Positions 11,069 to 21,531 of a stretch of 64,000 nt of DNA are shown in pieces. Where the stretch lies: positions 28,488,501 to 28,552,500 of the forward strand of contig CP136894.1 of assembly GCA_034359265.1 (NCBI GenBank). Direction: 5' to 3'. Origin of the DNA: Canna indica (Eukaryota > Streptophyta > Magnoliopsida > Zingiberales > Cannaceae). How positions within the stretch are numbered: position 1 is the stretch's first letter; the number at the start of each line of letters is the position of its first letter. A model generated the notes under the pieces. That model had not been told where the DNA came from. It was given only the letters and a program-made list of their open reading frames with translations, and ran no database searches. The translations under genes were made by a program, and so were the position numbers.

Positions 11069-11989
11069 TGTCACGCCCCGTTCCGGGTCCACCCCTATGC
11101 CCCAAGGCGGCCCCGTTCCGACGCGCGACAGTGGGCGACTCAAAACCCACGCAGCGGGAGGAAAATCATTGATACACATCAGAAATCATAATAAAACATA
11201 TTATAAACCAGATAATTTCTTCAAAAAGACGGATGATAAGTATGTATATACGACAAAAGATAATTTAGTTAAGTATAATGTTAACCAGAGTATTTGATAA
11301 TATATATTTACGAAACTCCAAAATCATCAGTATCGAAGGATGACAAAGTAAGACAAGATACAAAAAATGTCGCCATATCAGAGCTCCAGATCTACATGAT
11401 GTTTATCAACTATCTACACCTCGTTCCATAGATCAACAGCTCACCCCTGCAAGTCTGAAGCAATAACAATAGGAGTCAGCGGATGCTGAGTAGGAGAGTC
11501 ACAATATGATCAACAACATGAATAAGATGTCAACTCAACAATAAACAACAATATGACCTATAATGCAGTCAAAGACAATATATATACAGCAAATGCTCCA
11601 CACCTACTCCTAAACAAAATCGACCAAATCATCAAGCGTATGGACCGTTGGGTAAAAACCCCGCACTCTACCACTCGTAGAGTGGCATCAACCGTCCGCT
11701 CCAACGGCGACGCGACTACCCCCACCAAGCAGGTAGCCCGACGGGCGTCGTATCCGACATCTGCACACCCGAAGTTGCCCAAAGTGACTAGTCAATATCC
11801 ATACCATCACCCATGTCTGGAGGGTACCGCAATAAAATAGTCCTGGACCGAAGTCCTCTCCGAGGCCGTAGCCTCCAGGTCGACAACTCAACTCATACGC
11901 AAATGCATTTCTGAAACGCTATTGTAACCTCTATACATAAGATAGCGTGGGATTTGATAGCATTTCGTATAATGCTATACACTACATAT
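11069..11989. mobile_element. Gypsy-type LTR fragment
   Basis: The segment begins TGTCACGCCCCGTTCCGGG, a start typical of plant Ty3/Gypsy LTRs (or the reverse of an LTR end). It holds no convincing coding region. It is interrupted at 11990 by CACTA element A. The 50 bases before that point and those after 24542 share motifs (GATAGCGT, ATGCTAT), so the LTR may continue for a short way after the CACTA element. The other end is not identified. Confidence 0.5.
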
Positions 11990-12340
11990 CACTACTAGAA
12001 TATTAGCTATCAGCCACGGGGCTCACCGACGACTGCCTGGGCCGTCAGAACCATTCACGGCTCGTATACGGCCGCCAAATGTCGTCGTTCATAAGTGATG
12101 GCGTGCACGGGGCGTGAAATGAAATAACCTAGTAGCGACGGCTTAGCAGGGGGCGAAAGAGCCATCAGTGATATAAGTAAGTAATTAGCCACGGCCAGAA
12201 GCGGTCGTCGATTATTAATTGATGGCGCGAACGCGGCGTGAAAATAAAACAAATGTCATCGACAGCTAAGAGAGGACTACGCGACCATCGCTGACACTAT
12301 TATTAGTTGTCCACGGTTTATTGACGACCGAGGGACCGTT
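11990..12340. repeat. Left terminal inverted repeat and subterminal repeats of CACTA A
   Basis: After the CACTACTAGAAT terminus come diverged repeats built on GCCACGG, GGCCGTC and GACGGC motifs in both orientations. Such subterminal repeats are the TnpA binding region in En/Spm elements. The right end (14580-14947) has the same motifs. Confidence 0.75.
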
Positions 12341-12477
12341 GATGAAAAGCCTTTTTATTTACGTTCACGCCCGATCCTTCCTCTCCCCCTCGCTCTCTTC
12401 TATCTCTGCCGCAGTCGACCGAGATTTGCCGCCGATCGTCCTCTGCACTGTCCGCCGCGACCCTTCTCGCCGTTGAG

Positions 12478-12537
12478 ATGCCACCTACTCCCTCGCCCTC
12501 ACCACTTGCTCCCTCTCCCCTCTCCGCCACCACCAAG
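12478..12537 (+). CDS. Possible first exon of CACTA A gene
   Basis: An ATG at 12478 opens a Pro/Ser-rich 20-codon stretch (MPPTPSPSPLAPSPLSATTK) that ends in AAG|GTGAGT, a good plant donor site. The upstream GC-rich leader differs sharply from the AT-rich DNA that follows. It could be the first exon of the gene whose later exons begin at about 13138, or an exon orphaned when the TNP2 part was lost. I infer this from composition and the splice site only. Confidence 0.35.
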
Positions 12538-12779
12538 GTGAGTTCCTCCCCTCTCCCCTCTCCGGGCCGACGCCGACCAATTTTGTTTTAATTTTTTTTA
12601 AAATTAGATTAATTAGTTGTTAATTAGATTTAATTAGGTTTCTTAATTATTGTTAATTAGTTTTGTTAATAATGGTTAATGCTAGATTTAATTAGTTGTG
12701 TTAATTAATTAGGGTTATTTGTTAATTAGATTTAATTAGGGTAGAATAAATATTAGGGTTAATTTTAGTTGGTTGTAAT

Positions 12780-13140
12780 TACAATTTTAAAATCGTCCAC
12801 TTTGGACTCGCGTGCGCCAGAATCGTCCACTTTGGACTTGCGGCCAAATCATCCACGGTGGACTCGCGCCGGAATCATCCATAATGGATGGACTCACGCA
12901 GACAGGAATCGTCCAGTTTGGACTCATGACCAAATCGTCCACGGTGGACTCACGGCCAAATCGTCCACGGTGGACTCTCGGCCAAATCGTCCATGGTGGA
13001 CTCGCCCCTGAATCATTCACAATGGATGGACTCGCGCGCATCGGAATCGTCCACTTTGAGCTCATGGCCAAATCATCCACAGTGGACTCACACCAGAATC
13101 GTCCACAATGGATGGACTCGCGCCGGAATCATCCCTGTGA
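12780..13140. repeat. Dyad-rich tandem array in CACTA A
   Basis: There are about a dozen units of 26-31 bp, each containing AATCGTCCA, a short centre and TGGACTC, so that each unit holds a small palindrome such as GTCCACGGTGGAC or GTCCACTTTGGAC. Unit centres vary while the arms are kept. A similar array lies in CACTA B at 45847-46130. The apparent reading frames through it (WTHDQIVHGGL-type repeats) follow from periodicity and are not taken as genes. Confidence 0.85.
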
Positions 13141-14311
13141 GCGTATGGATTTATTGTGGCAAGAGTTCTCGGTAAGTATATTTATTAAATTAATATTAAT
13201 GTTAAATATTGATTGGTGATAATAAATTTCTTCTTGGAAGCTCATTATACATGGGCGGAGGACCAGATCACTTTTGTTGAGGCTGCATGGGAGCGTGTTG
13301 CCCGCGCTCACTACAACGGGTTGCTTCAGCAGGCCCATCAGACCGTGATGAGATGGTGGGGGGCCACACAGATAGGGCAGATTCGGGGACATGCCCCTGA
13401 GTGGATTCCTGGCCCTGTGTGGGACCAACTCATTGAGCGGTGGGCCACACCTGAGTGGCAGGAGGTCTCCCGGACTGCGTCGAGAAACCGCATGTCCGGG
13501 GGGGACGGCACGGGGGCGCGCCACACTGGTGGCTCTGTTCCTTTTGTGGTTCATGAGCGTCGTATGGTATATATAATTTAATTATTTTTAATTAAATTAT
13601 ATATTATGTATAATGATACTAATGTATTTATTTTCTAATGTAAGACACGCATGGCGAAGGACGGCACTGTCCAACGCCCATCAATGATGGAGGTGTTTGA
13701 GCGCACTCACCGTCATCGACAAGGAGAGGGGGACTACGTTGATAGCATAACCTCGATCATAATGGTAAGTATTTATGTCTATTTGATTCACACAATTTTT
13801 ATTTATAGTTTATATATATTTAAAATATAAACACGTGTAGAAAACATACATGAGGACTATGATCAAGCGTGGAGGCACACTGGAGGAGTTCGACGTAGGA
13901 GCTTGGGTGGAGGCCGCAGGTGGCTGGCAGCATGGCCATATTTATGGCTTTGTAGACAGTGGCCATGCACGCACCGTGCTTGGGCCACTTGGGGCACTGA
14001 CCCCTCCGGCTGTGGGTGAGTGACCCTCGACATCCCGAGCACAGGACCAGAGTCGGATAGAGGCCTTGGAGTCAGAGCTCACGCAGCAGAGATAGGCGAT
14101 GTAGGAGCATAGGCTGGCGTTGGAGGAGCAGAGACAAACGAATGAAGAGTTGAGACAGACGATGAACATTCAGGCACTCCTCACTCAAATTGCGTCTCAC
14201 TCTGGCCTTCTACCATTGATGTCGTAGCCGTCATCCTCCTCGACCCAGTCGACGATCCCGACCCAGTCGCAGTCGACTCCACTACCTCCACCGCCTCCAC
14301 CGCAGTCGTGA
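13141..14311 (+). pseudogene. TnpA-like CACTA gene (Transposase_24 family), element A
   Basis: The exons can be read by comparison with element B. A short exon with MDLLWQEFS ends at GTAAGT near 13170. The next starts near 13239 (HYTWAEDQITFVEAAWE) and ends at the donor after ERRMV (about 13565). The next begins after AG near 13645 (MAKDGTVQRPSMMEVFERTHR) and ends at GTAAGT near 13765. The last (about 13842-14311) holds a Gln/Glu-rich coiled coil (ESELTQQR, EEQRQTNEELRQT) and a Ser/Pro-rich tail. This is the Ptta/En/Spm-type protein of CACTA elements, thought to bind the ends. Stops inside the last exon (near 14024, 14094, 14101 and 14226) and loss of the 5' exons make it a pseudogene. The exons are very close to those of element B. 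Confidence 0.75.
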
Positions 14312-14579
14312 GATTTTAATTTATTGTATTTTTGTTTATATTTTGATAGTTGTTTGTATATTGATAGTTGTTTATATACTTATGGTTGTATCTATATGAT
14401 ATTTTAATAATTGTTTGCCTCCGGTTTGAGGCTTAGGTTGCTGATATTTATGTAAAACTTGTATGTTTGGTTTTAAATACATGTGTATGATGTTTTTTGG
14501 TTGTAATCTATGATTGAAAATAGATTATAATCTATAAATATCATTGTATATAGAAATTTACAAAAATTTATTCTTTTCA

Positions 14580-14947
14580 GTTACAGGATATACCTTCAAC
14601 CAAGGCTTACCCACGGTCGACCGTCACTAAGCCGTGGCTGAAAGCTTATCGTAAATGGCTGATGGCCTAGGCAGCACCAAATAGCATAGTTGCTAATTGT
14701 ATCACTCACGGTCTGAAGCCGTGCTTGATGCGTTTGTATCAGTGACAATCGCCTACAGCCATCACTAATGTGTTGAAATCAGCGATAGTGCCCGTGGCTA
14801 TCGCTGATGTTTACTTGTGATGGCTGGGAGAGGCCATCACAACTTATTTGAGACACGCACATCAGTGACGGTGTTTTGTCATGGATAACGCTGTCCGTGA
14901 TAGTTATCACTGACGGTTCACCCACGGCTTGAGCCGTCAGTGATGAT
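14580..14947. repeat. Right subterminal repeats of CACTA A
   Basis: There are repeated GCCGTGGCT, CCACGG and GCCGTCA motifs in both orientations, ending at CAGTGATGAT where the Copia derivative is inserted. The terminal bases of the CACTA element resume at 24519 (ATGACGACAATTCTAGTAGTG). The end of element B (53400-53775) is homologous and uninterrupted. Confidence 0.8.
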
Positions 14948-16479
14948 TGTTGTACGAAATGGCACACTACAGGGGGGTGAATAGTGTGTTATCTCAATCT
15001 ATTTAACTAATTCCGGTTTTATCCGTTTCTTATATTGTTTAGACAAATTGCAATTTTATGATTAAATGTGGAAGCAAGATAAACCAATTAAGTACAAACA
15101 AAAGACATGCAAATTTATAGTGGTTTGGCCCCAATGCCTACTCCACTACCTAAGCACCCCGCTTAGGATTTCCAAACTAAGTTTACTATATTAAATTGGT
15201 TTCCTTACAAGAGGACTTTGACCAAAAGAGACTCACTCTCAATCTAAGGCACTTCTACACCCGGAAGTCTCCGCCTTCTTACCGAGAGTACTCTTCCACC
15301 TCAACCCTAAGGAATATCTCAACTAATTCTTAGTAAGCTATGTTTACACAAGTGGCTTTACACCTTCTATACTCAGGTAACCACTTAGATCCAAGACCTG
15401 ACACTAGGTCTTCTTACAAATTTAAATACACATAGTTGAGAAACAAATTAAAACAAATTTTATTACAAGAAGAGGAATAAAAACTTGTCACAAATAAAAT
15501 CCTCTGCTTTTCGAGCCTATCACCCTTGATGAACCCTTTGAAGAAGAACTCCTTGATGGCGAGGGATCAAGAGGTAGGTCTGATGAATTTTTCAATTGGA
15601 AGCTTTGAAACTTGGGGATGTTAAGGATCACTCTTTGAAAGCCCTTTTTGCATCAAAATTCATCTGGTTAGCGAAAGCAAAAGAAAGTTAGAGGAAGGTA
15701 TTTATAATCCCTAATGAAACGGTGGCTCAACGGGCGGAAAACTAGTCATTTCCGCCATTCGGTCACTTGCCGATCGATGGTCGGTCGACCGACCAATCGA
15801 CTGCCCGCGACCGTTGCGCCTTTTGTGAATAAATTGCGTTGTTCAGTCGATCGACGGGGCGACCGAATGAATCGCGGACTCATCAATCCCCATTTCGGTC
15901 GACCGATTGGTCGACCGAAGCCGTTATGCTAGAGTCGTGATTCTGCGATCCTCAATTCAATCGACCGAATCGGTTGACCGATGCAGTGAAGCCTAGGTGC
16001 ATGATCTTTGATTGCAATTCGATCGAGCGATCGGTTGACCGATGCACTTTCTGCCCAATTTTGCCTTCGGTCGATCGACCGACGCAACCTTCCGCGATTT
16101 CTTCACCAACTTCGGTCGACCTGTCGGTCGACCGAATGGCTACTGTCAGTTTTTCACATCATTCAGCCGACCGAATTGGCTACTAGCAACATTAAACACC
16201 ATTCGGTCAATCAAACCTGGGCTGGAAATTTGTGTCTTGGCTTTCTCATTTCGCGCTTTGTTTTTTGGCTTTGTTCTTCAGCGTGCTTTGACTTTAGAGG
16301 ATTCTCCATTCAGTCCAAGTCATTTCTTGTACACGCATTGGTCTATTTTGGAGATTGATTGAAAGACATGAGGCTTGACGTATCTTTCATCGATCCTGCA
16401 ATTTTCATACTACAAGTGTTTGTTAAATAGGTTTGTTACCATTAAAATAAAACATGAAGGAAGAACCCTTCAGCCAACA
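14948..16479 (-). mobile_element. 3' LTR of the gag-only element
   Basis: The LTR begins TGTTGTACG and ends GCCAACA on the plus strand; on the minus strand it starts TGTTGGCTGAAGG. It is closely similar over its whole length to 21532-23111. U3 carries a dense cluster of TCGGTCGACCGA-type dyads at 15770-16200. A TATTTATA box lies at 15699-15706 (minus). A polypurine tract abuts it at 16480. Confidence 0.9.
15699..15706 (-). promoter_or_regulatory. TATA-like box in the 3' LTR of the gag-only element
   Basis: The minus strand reads TATAAATA here, downstream (on the minus strand) of the dyad cluster. The same box is found in the other LTR at 22279-22286. Confidence 0.55.
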
Positions 16480-16493
16480 ATCTCCCCCTTTTT
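16480..16493 (-). other. Polypurine tract of the gag-only element
   Basis: On the minus strand it reads AAAAAGGGGGAGAT, immediately before the LTR start TGTTGG. A duplicate copy at 23112-23125 belongs to the truncated outer unit. Confidence 0.85.
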
Positions 16494-17021
16494 GGATAAT
16501 GACAAAACATTGACAATAAATATCATAATGAAGTAATGTATCCGTTAATTATTATGAAGCATGACTTGTTAAATGGATACATGGGAGCATCAAAGGAAAT
16601 GAAGTATTATGAAATGAAGTATTCATTTAGAGCTCCCCCTATCGACATGCATATATTTTCTAATTCTCCCCCAATCATCAATGAGGTATTCATTTAGTGC
16701 TCCCCCTATTTTTATGCATATATTTTCTAATTCTCCCCCTTTTCTCATCCATCAAAAAATATCACCCATAGCAAGCATGTATATAAAAAAAATCACTTAC
16801 ATTACTAGTCATCAACCATAGTCAACCAAATACATATAAAGTCGATTATGAAATACATGTACATGTTCATAAGATGAGTAACATTAACACATCAAAGAAG
16901 ACTATTCGTCCTCAGGTGGTGGAGGAGGTGGTCGATGCGACTGATAATATTGGCACATCTCATCCACTCTACCATACATTTCATCATCTCGACGATCGTA
17001 ATCATCTATTTGATGATCGTA

Positions 17022-18086
17022 CTAGTCAACACGTTGACCATACTTGTCTATGCACCGGCCATGGTCACCAATCATGATCCCATACTCGTCCATCTGACGG
17101 CCGTACTCGTCTAGGCGTTCTGATGTTCCTTTGTTCCATTCCACCTGACCGATGTGAAATTGAGCAAAGCGATGCTCCAGATCACTTAGACGCATAAGGG
17201 AAGTGTCGGATGATGAACTTCCACTAGCTTCGTCCTCCTCCATGCCTATGTTATGCTCAGTTTGCTCCATAGGTTCTCCTCGCATTCTTTTGCCGGGCTG
17301 ATTTTCAACGATCTTCATGCGGCTAAGAGAGGATGAATCTATGGCTCTGGGTATGGGCTCTATTTCAAATCTAGACCTATTTACCCCAGCTTCATATATG
17401 TAGTGAGAAATCACTAAGGCATATGGTAAGGCTTGTTTTTTTTAGGCATGAACTTCAGCTATATACCTAAGGATGAGATCAGGGACATCTATAGAAATGT
17501 GAGACATAGCAAAGAAAAGTACCCTAAAACTCATAGCAGTGACCTCATCATAATGACCTGCTCTCGGAAGAATATTATATGAAATGATGAGGTGCATAAT
17601 CCTAGCAGTGGTTGAAAGTTTGATGCTTTGGGTAGAGATCATTCCCTGATAATCCTCAGAATAGATGGCTGATACAACTTCATGAGGAGGAAAACCCTCA
17701 TGAAAGCGGTGTGTGGACATCTTATAAACTGGTCTTCCTACTAGAGGAAACCCAAATGCATCTTTAATGTGTAATTCGGTGATTACTATAGATTTTCCTA
17801 GAATTTCAGACCAAATAAATAATTCATCACCGTATCTTGCCTTTTCTATCACAAGATTAGAGAAAAATGCTTTTATTAGGATGGGGCATACAAGTACTTG
17901 CTTTTCTGTAAACTCTACCCATCCCATGCTAACAAGTTTGCTTCTAATGTCAAATTGTTCTAGGTCATCTAAATTGATTGGACGTGTCTGCAGGATAACT
18001 CTATCTACAAACTTAGAAGCTTGTTTCTTGCCTAAAGAGGTCAGAAGGTTATCAGGCAAGCTTGGAATTTTTGTCTTGGGTGCCAT
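17022..18086 (-). pseudogene. Second ORF of the gag-only element, plant transposon-associated domain
   Basis: Two reading frames lie end to end: 18086-17442 (214 aa, MAPKTKIPSLPDN...) and 17414-17022 (130 aa), separated by one stop or frame change near 17440. The first resembles, from memory, the domain called putative plant transposon protein (Pfam PF20167): a segment with AFFSNLVIEKARYGDELFIW followed by IDEL-like and DAFGFPLVG motifs. The second part is charged and ends in repeated heptad-like units (DEYGRQMDEYGI). The ORF lies between the spacer and the polypurine tract, the position of env-like ORFs in SIRE elements. I see no signal peptide or membrane segment, so I do not call it an envelope. 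Function is unknown. Confidence 0.55.
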
Positions 18087-18129
18087 TTTGCAAGATAATT
18101 TGGATGAGGATGAAGATGATTAGCTTTGA

Positions 18130-20039
18130 TGAAGGATGCATGCTTTTGAAGCAATGAAAAGAAGCACCCCTTTTTAAAATCGGCATTGATTCATGCAATA
18201 CCCAAAAAAATAGATTTTAGCGGTAAATCTAAAAAAAAAATAGACACACTAAAAAAATAAGAAATAAAAATAAAAGATACAATCCAAAGGGAATATACAA
18301 AGAGCCAAAAATATATATATTAAAAAGATGTTTTGACTAGATGAAAAAAAAAAATCTTAATTAACCAAAATAAATTTAAGGAAGACAAAACAAATGTTGA
18401 AAATAGTTCATGAAAGAAAGCAAGGAAAACTTGTTTTTGAAGCATATATCCCAAGGAAAATTATCATCCCAGAAAAAGAAACATGAATCACATTTTTATG
18501 GATGAATCAAGACATTGAGAGAAGAAGAGATGAAGAAACCACACAACATTGAGTATAATCTCATGAATGATAGCTAAAGATTAAACATTTTACCTTGGAG
18601 AAGAAGTAGAAAGCTTAGAAGAAAGGGAAGAGGGTTTTGGCAGTCGATCGAATGGGCAAGAAAGCCCTAGTTTTGGGCTTAAGAACTTTAGTTGAATGGT
18701 CTGGATTAAGTCTGGCGAAAAACTGTATGAACCAGATCATTTTCCGCCCGCATGTTGATCGGGCGCTCGCAAGTCGATCGACCACTCGATCTGCCATGGG
18801 TTTTTAACCCTTAAAGAAAAATTATTTTTGAGAGATGTGTGCATTTAAATTTTATGAATTTTTTTTTCATATTAACTAGACTTTATGAAGATTTCAAAAA
18901 ATCAAGAATCACTCAAAAAGGACATCTCTACAATTTTCTAAAAATCTACAAGTTCTCAATGACATTTTTGTAAATATGAGTCATTTGTCCAACGATTTCA
19001 TATTTTGTTCAAATTTTCTAGATACCAACATATGACCATTTAAGACATGTATGCTAAGTTTGAGACAAAGATAATGTAAATTTTTTTTTTATCTTAGCAT
19101 CATTTTGTTTAAGAGATAAGCATATAATAAAGTTGCTAATTACCGATTCTTAACTTATACTCATGTTTTTTCAAGTGAAGACACATGAGCACTCAATATA
19201 AGTGGATCTAAACATGTTTTCCAACTACTACCTCAATATGATAATATTTAATGTGAATTTTAACCTAGATCAAGGTATTGCCTACTCATGTAATTTCATA
19301 GATTTGACATTCAAAAATAATCATGAGTGTGGAGGCATCATGAAGTCACGAATATTCAATATTTAAAAAATATTTTACCAAACTTAAACTCATACCTCAT
19401 TCTTGGAGTCTTGCCAAACTTGCCTTTTCCTTCTTCTTTTTTTCCATAATAATATAGTCTTCCATTAACATTCACAACTTGCAAGTAGACTTCATTAGTA
19501 GATAATGAAATTTAGGCTACTAGCAAGCTAACCAAAACCAAATAGCAAAGAGAAGAATTAAGTATCATTTTCAAGGTCCACTTTGCTAAATAGTTTGAAA
19601 TCCGTTTCAAAATAAATTATCGTGAATTCGGAACAAATCGAGAGATCTCAAAATATGAACTATTTAAAAGATAAGATCTCCAACCCTTCCTCTTTGTTGA
19701 AAACCGAAAGGCCTCAATGAGTCTACGATTTGGAACCGCAAGGTCGCATGAGCCCATTACAGGCTACATAGGTCTCCGAAGATACCAGGAAATTAAAATA
19801 AAAAATTATTTCATAAAGTAAATCGAGAGCATGGAGATCAACTAGAGTTAAGCATGGTATCATAATCTTCAACTAAGGTAAAAACAATGCAAGATAGAAG
19901 ATGATACCGGAATAGTTTTGATGCCAACTGCCTAATGCATCAAGGTAGCTTGAAGTTGCAACCAAGGGAGAATTCATCATTCAAGTTCATGGTCAACTTC
20001 AACATATCACTTTCCTTCAACCATGTGTGGTAGCTCCCC
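18130..20039. other. Non-coding spacer of the gag-only element
   Basis: This AT-rich stretch has no pol motif in any frame, although Copia pol would be expected here. The part next to gag (about 19140-20039) has recognisable similarity to 27144-28340 and 24590-24763 of another gag-only copy, including a CTCCCCCTACAAGAGAAC segment, so the spacer is a shared part of the family. A TCGATCGA-rich patch lies at 18640-18795. Confidence 0.7.
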
Positions 20040-21462
20040 CTACAAGAGAACAAGAAACTTTCGGTATCCAAATGGCTTTGGGTCCTTGGGGGTGAGATGA
20101 CCTAGGAATCTAAAGTGTCTTAGCAACACTTGAATTTCTTTTAAATGCACAATCCTGAATGGCATGACCATATATACCACAACAAAAACAATTTCCATGA
20201 AACTTTTTCTTTTGAACATGAGCTTTAAAGTAGGAATGCTTGACATTTGAACTATGATGAGCATGAGCATTGTTGGGAGAAATATTCATTTTCTTATGAT
20301 CATGAGGTCTAGAGATAGAGTACTTAACATGACAAGCATGAGATGCATGAATGTTATCAAAAGTGTTATTTCTCCTTTTTGGTTTCTTAAAGGTAGAAGC
20401 TTTTGTAAATTCATTTACCTTTTTACTCAATACTAAAACCTCATTTTTTAGATCATTCATGGATTTATATAACGCACACATTTGAGATTTTAACATTAGA
20501 TTTTCCTTATTGATTTTTGAGTTTTCATTTTTAAAAATCTCATTCTCAATTTTGAAACCATTTTTCAAGTTTTCATTTTCAAGCTTTAAGTCCTTAAGCT
20601 CAAGTTTCAACATATCATGGCAAGGATCAAATGAGCTAGATCTCAACTTCTCATTTTCTAATTCTAGAGCATGCATGTGTGAACTAAGTTTAGAATTCTC
20701 ATTTTTAATCCTTTTGTTTTCCTTATCCTTTTTTAAGAGCAAGACATACATGTTTTTATACTCATCCATCAATTCATCAAAATCATGAGAGCTAGATGAG
20801 TTAATACTATCATTATTATTAACATGACTAGAAGGAGAGGAGAGCACCTCATTATTATCATTCATGAGGCAAGCTTTTGAAGTAGCTTCATGGTCATTGC
20901 AAGAGGATGTTTCATTTGAGTGGGATAATGATGTGGAGGCATTCGACCTCTTCTTTGCCTTGTTCTTCATGGTAGGACAGTTCTTCCTTACATACCCTTT
21001 CTCTTGGCACACATGGTAAATCACCTTTCTTTTCCTATTTCTTGTGCTCTTATGACTAGAGACACTATGGGCCTCAAAAACCATACTAGTATTGGGTGAA
21101 TGACAATTGTCATCACTCCCCTCATCAAATTTATTGAGCTCTTTGGTTTTTGCATAAATATAAAGCATGTTTAAAGTAGCCCAAATATCCAAGGTGGAAG
21201 TACAATACATGATTTTCTCAAACACATTATTTTCCAAAGAACAAAATATGAAATTTGTAGCAGTAGCATTTAACTCAAACATGCTAATTTGTTCTTAGGT
21301 CCATGCATTCATGACTTCCTTGGGTTCACTATATCTAATTTTTACCATGTTGAAAATACCTAAACCTCGAGTCTTTAAGAAGGTATACATCCTAGACTTC
21401 CAAAAACCAAAGTTTGACTCATCGAACCTAGGAAGAGAAAACGCTACCGACTCTTGTGCCAT
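20040..21462 (-). pseudogene. Copia gag with two zinc knuckles, gag-only element
   Basis: The minus-strand gag starts at ATG 21462 (MAQESVAFSLPRFDESNF) with a UBN2-type N-terminal region containing FWKSRMYTFLK. There is one in-frame stop near 21296 (WT*EQ). The capsid region includes FDIWATL-type motif TLDIWATLNMLY. Knuckle 1 near 21000 is degenerate (YHVCQEKGYVRKNC, two Zn ligands replaced). A long coiled coil (about 20470-20790; ENEKLRSS, LKLENENLK, SKINKENLMLKSQM) is followed by an intact knuckle 2 (CFCCGIYGHAIQDC). A frame change near 20130 leads to PKDPKPFGYRKFL, the usual gag end before protease, and then stops. No protease follows. Confidence 0.85.
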
Positions 21463-21517
21463 TTTTCGGATCGAGAGAAAGTGTAGGAGAGATGGTGAAA
21501 TCTCAATCTACAACCTT

Positions 21518-21531
21518 GCTCTGATATCAAT
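21518..21531 (-). other. Primer binding site of the gag-only element
   Basis: The minus strand reads TTGATATCAGAGC, next to the LTR end at 21532. It is the tRNA-iMet-type site with one change from TTGGTATCAGAGC. Confidence 0.8.

Noticed and set aside
12780..13140. CRISPR-like spacing of repeats
   Set aside because: Unit length is irregular, repeats are diverged, and the setting is a plant transposon. It is a transposon tandem array.
12769..13219. Several overlapping reading frames with WTHDQIVHGGL-type repeats
   Set aside because: They follow the tandem array in every frame on both strands; the period sets the pattern. Not genes.
17442..18086. Envelope protein call for the ORF in the env position
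   Set aside because: No signal peptide, membrane segment or fusion-like stretch is seen, so position alone is not enough.
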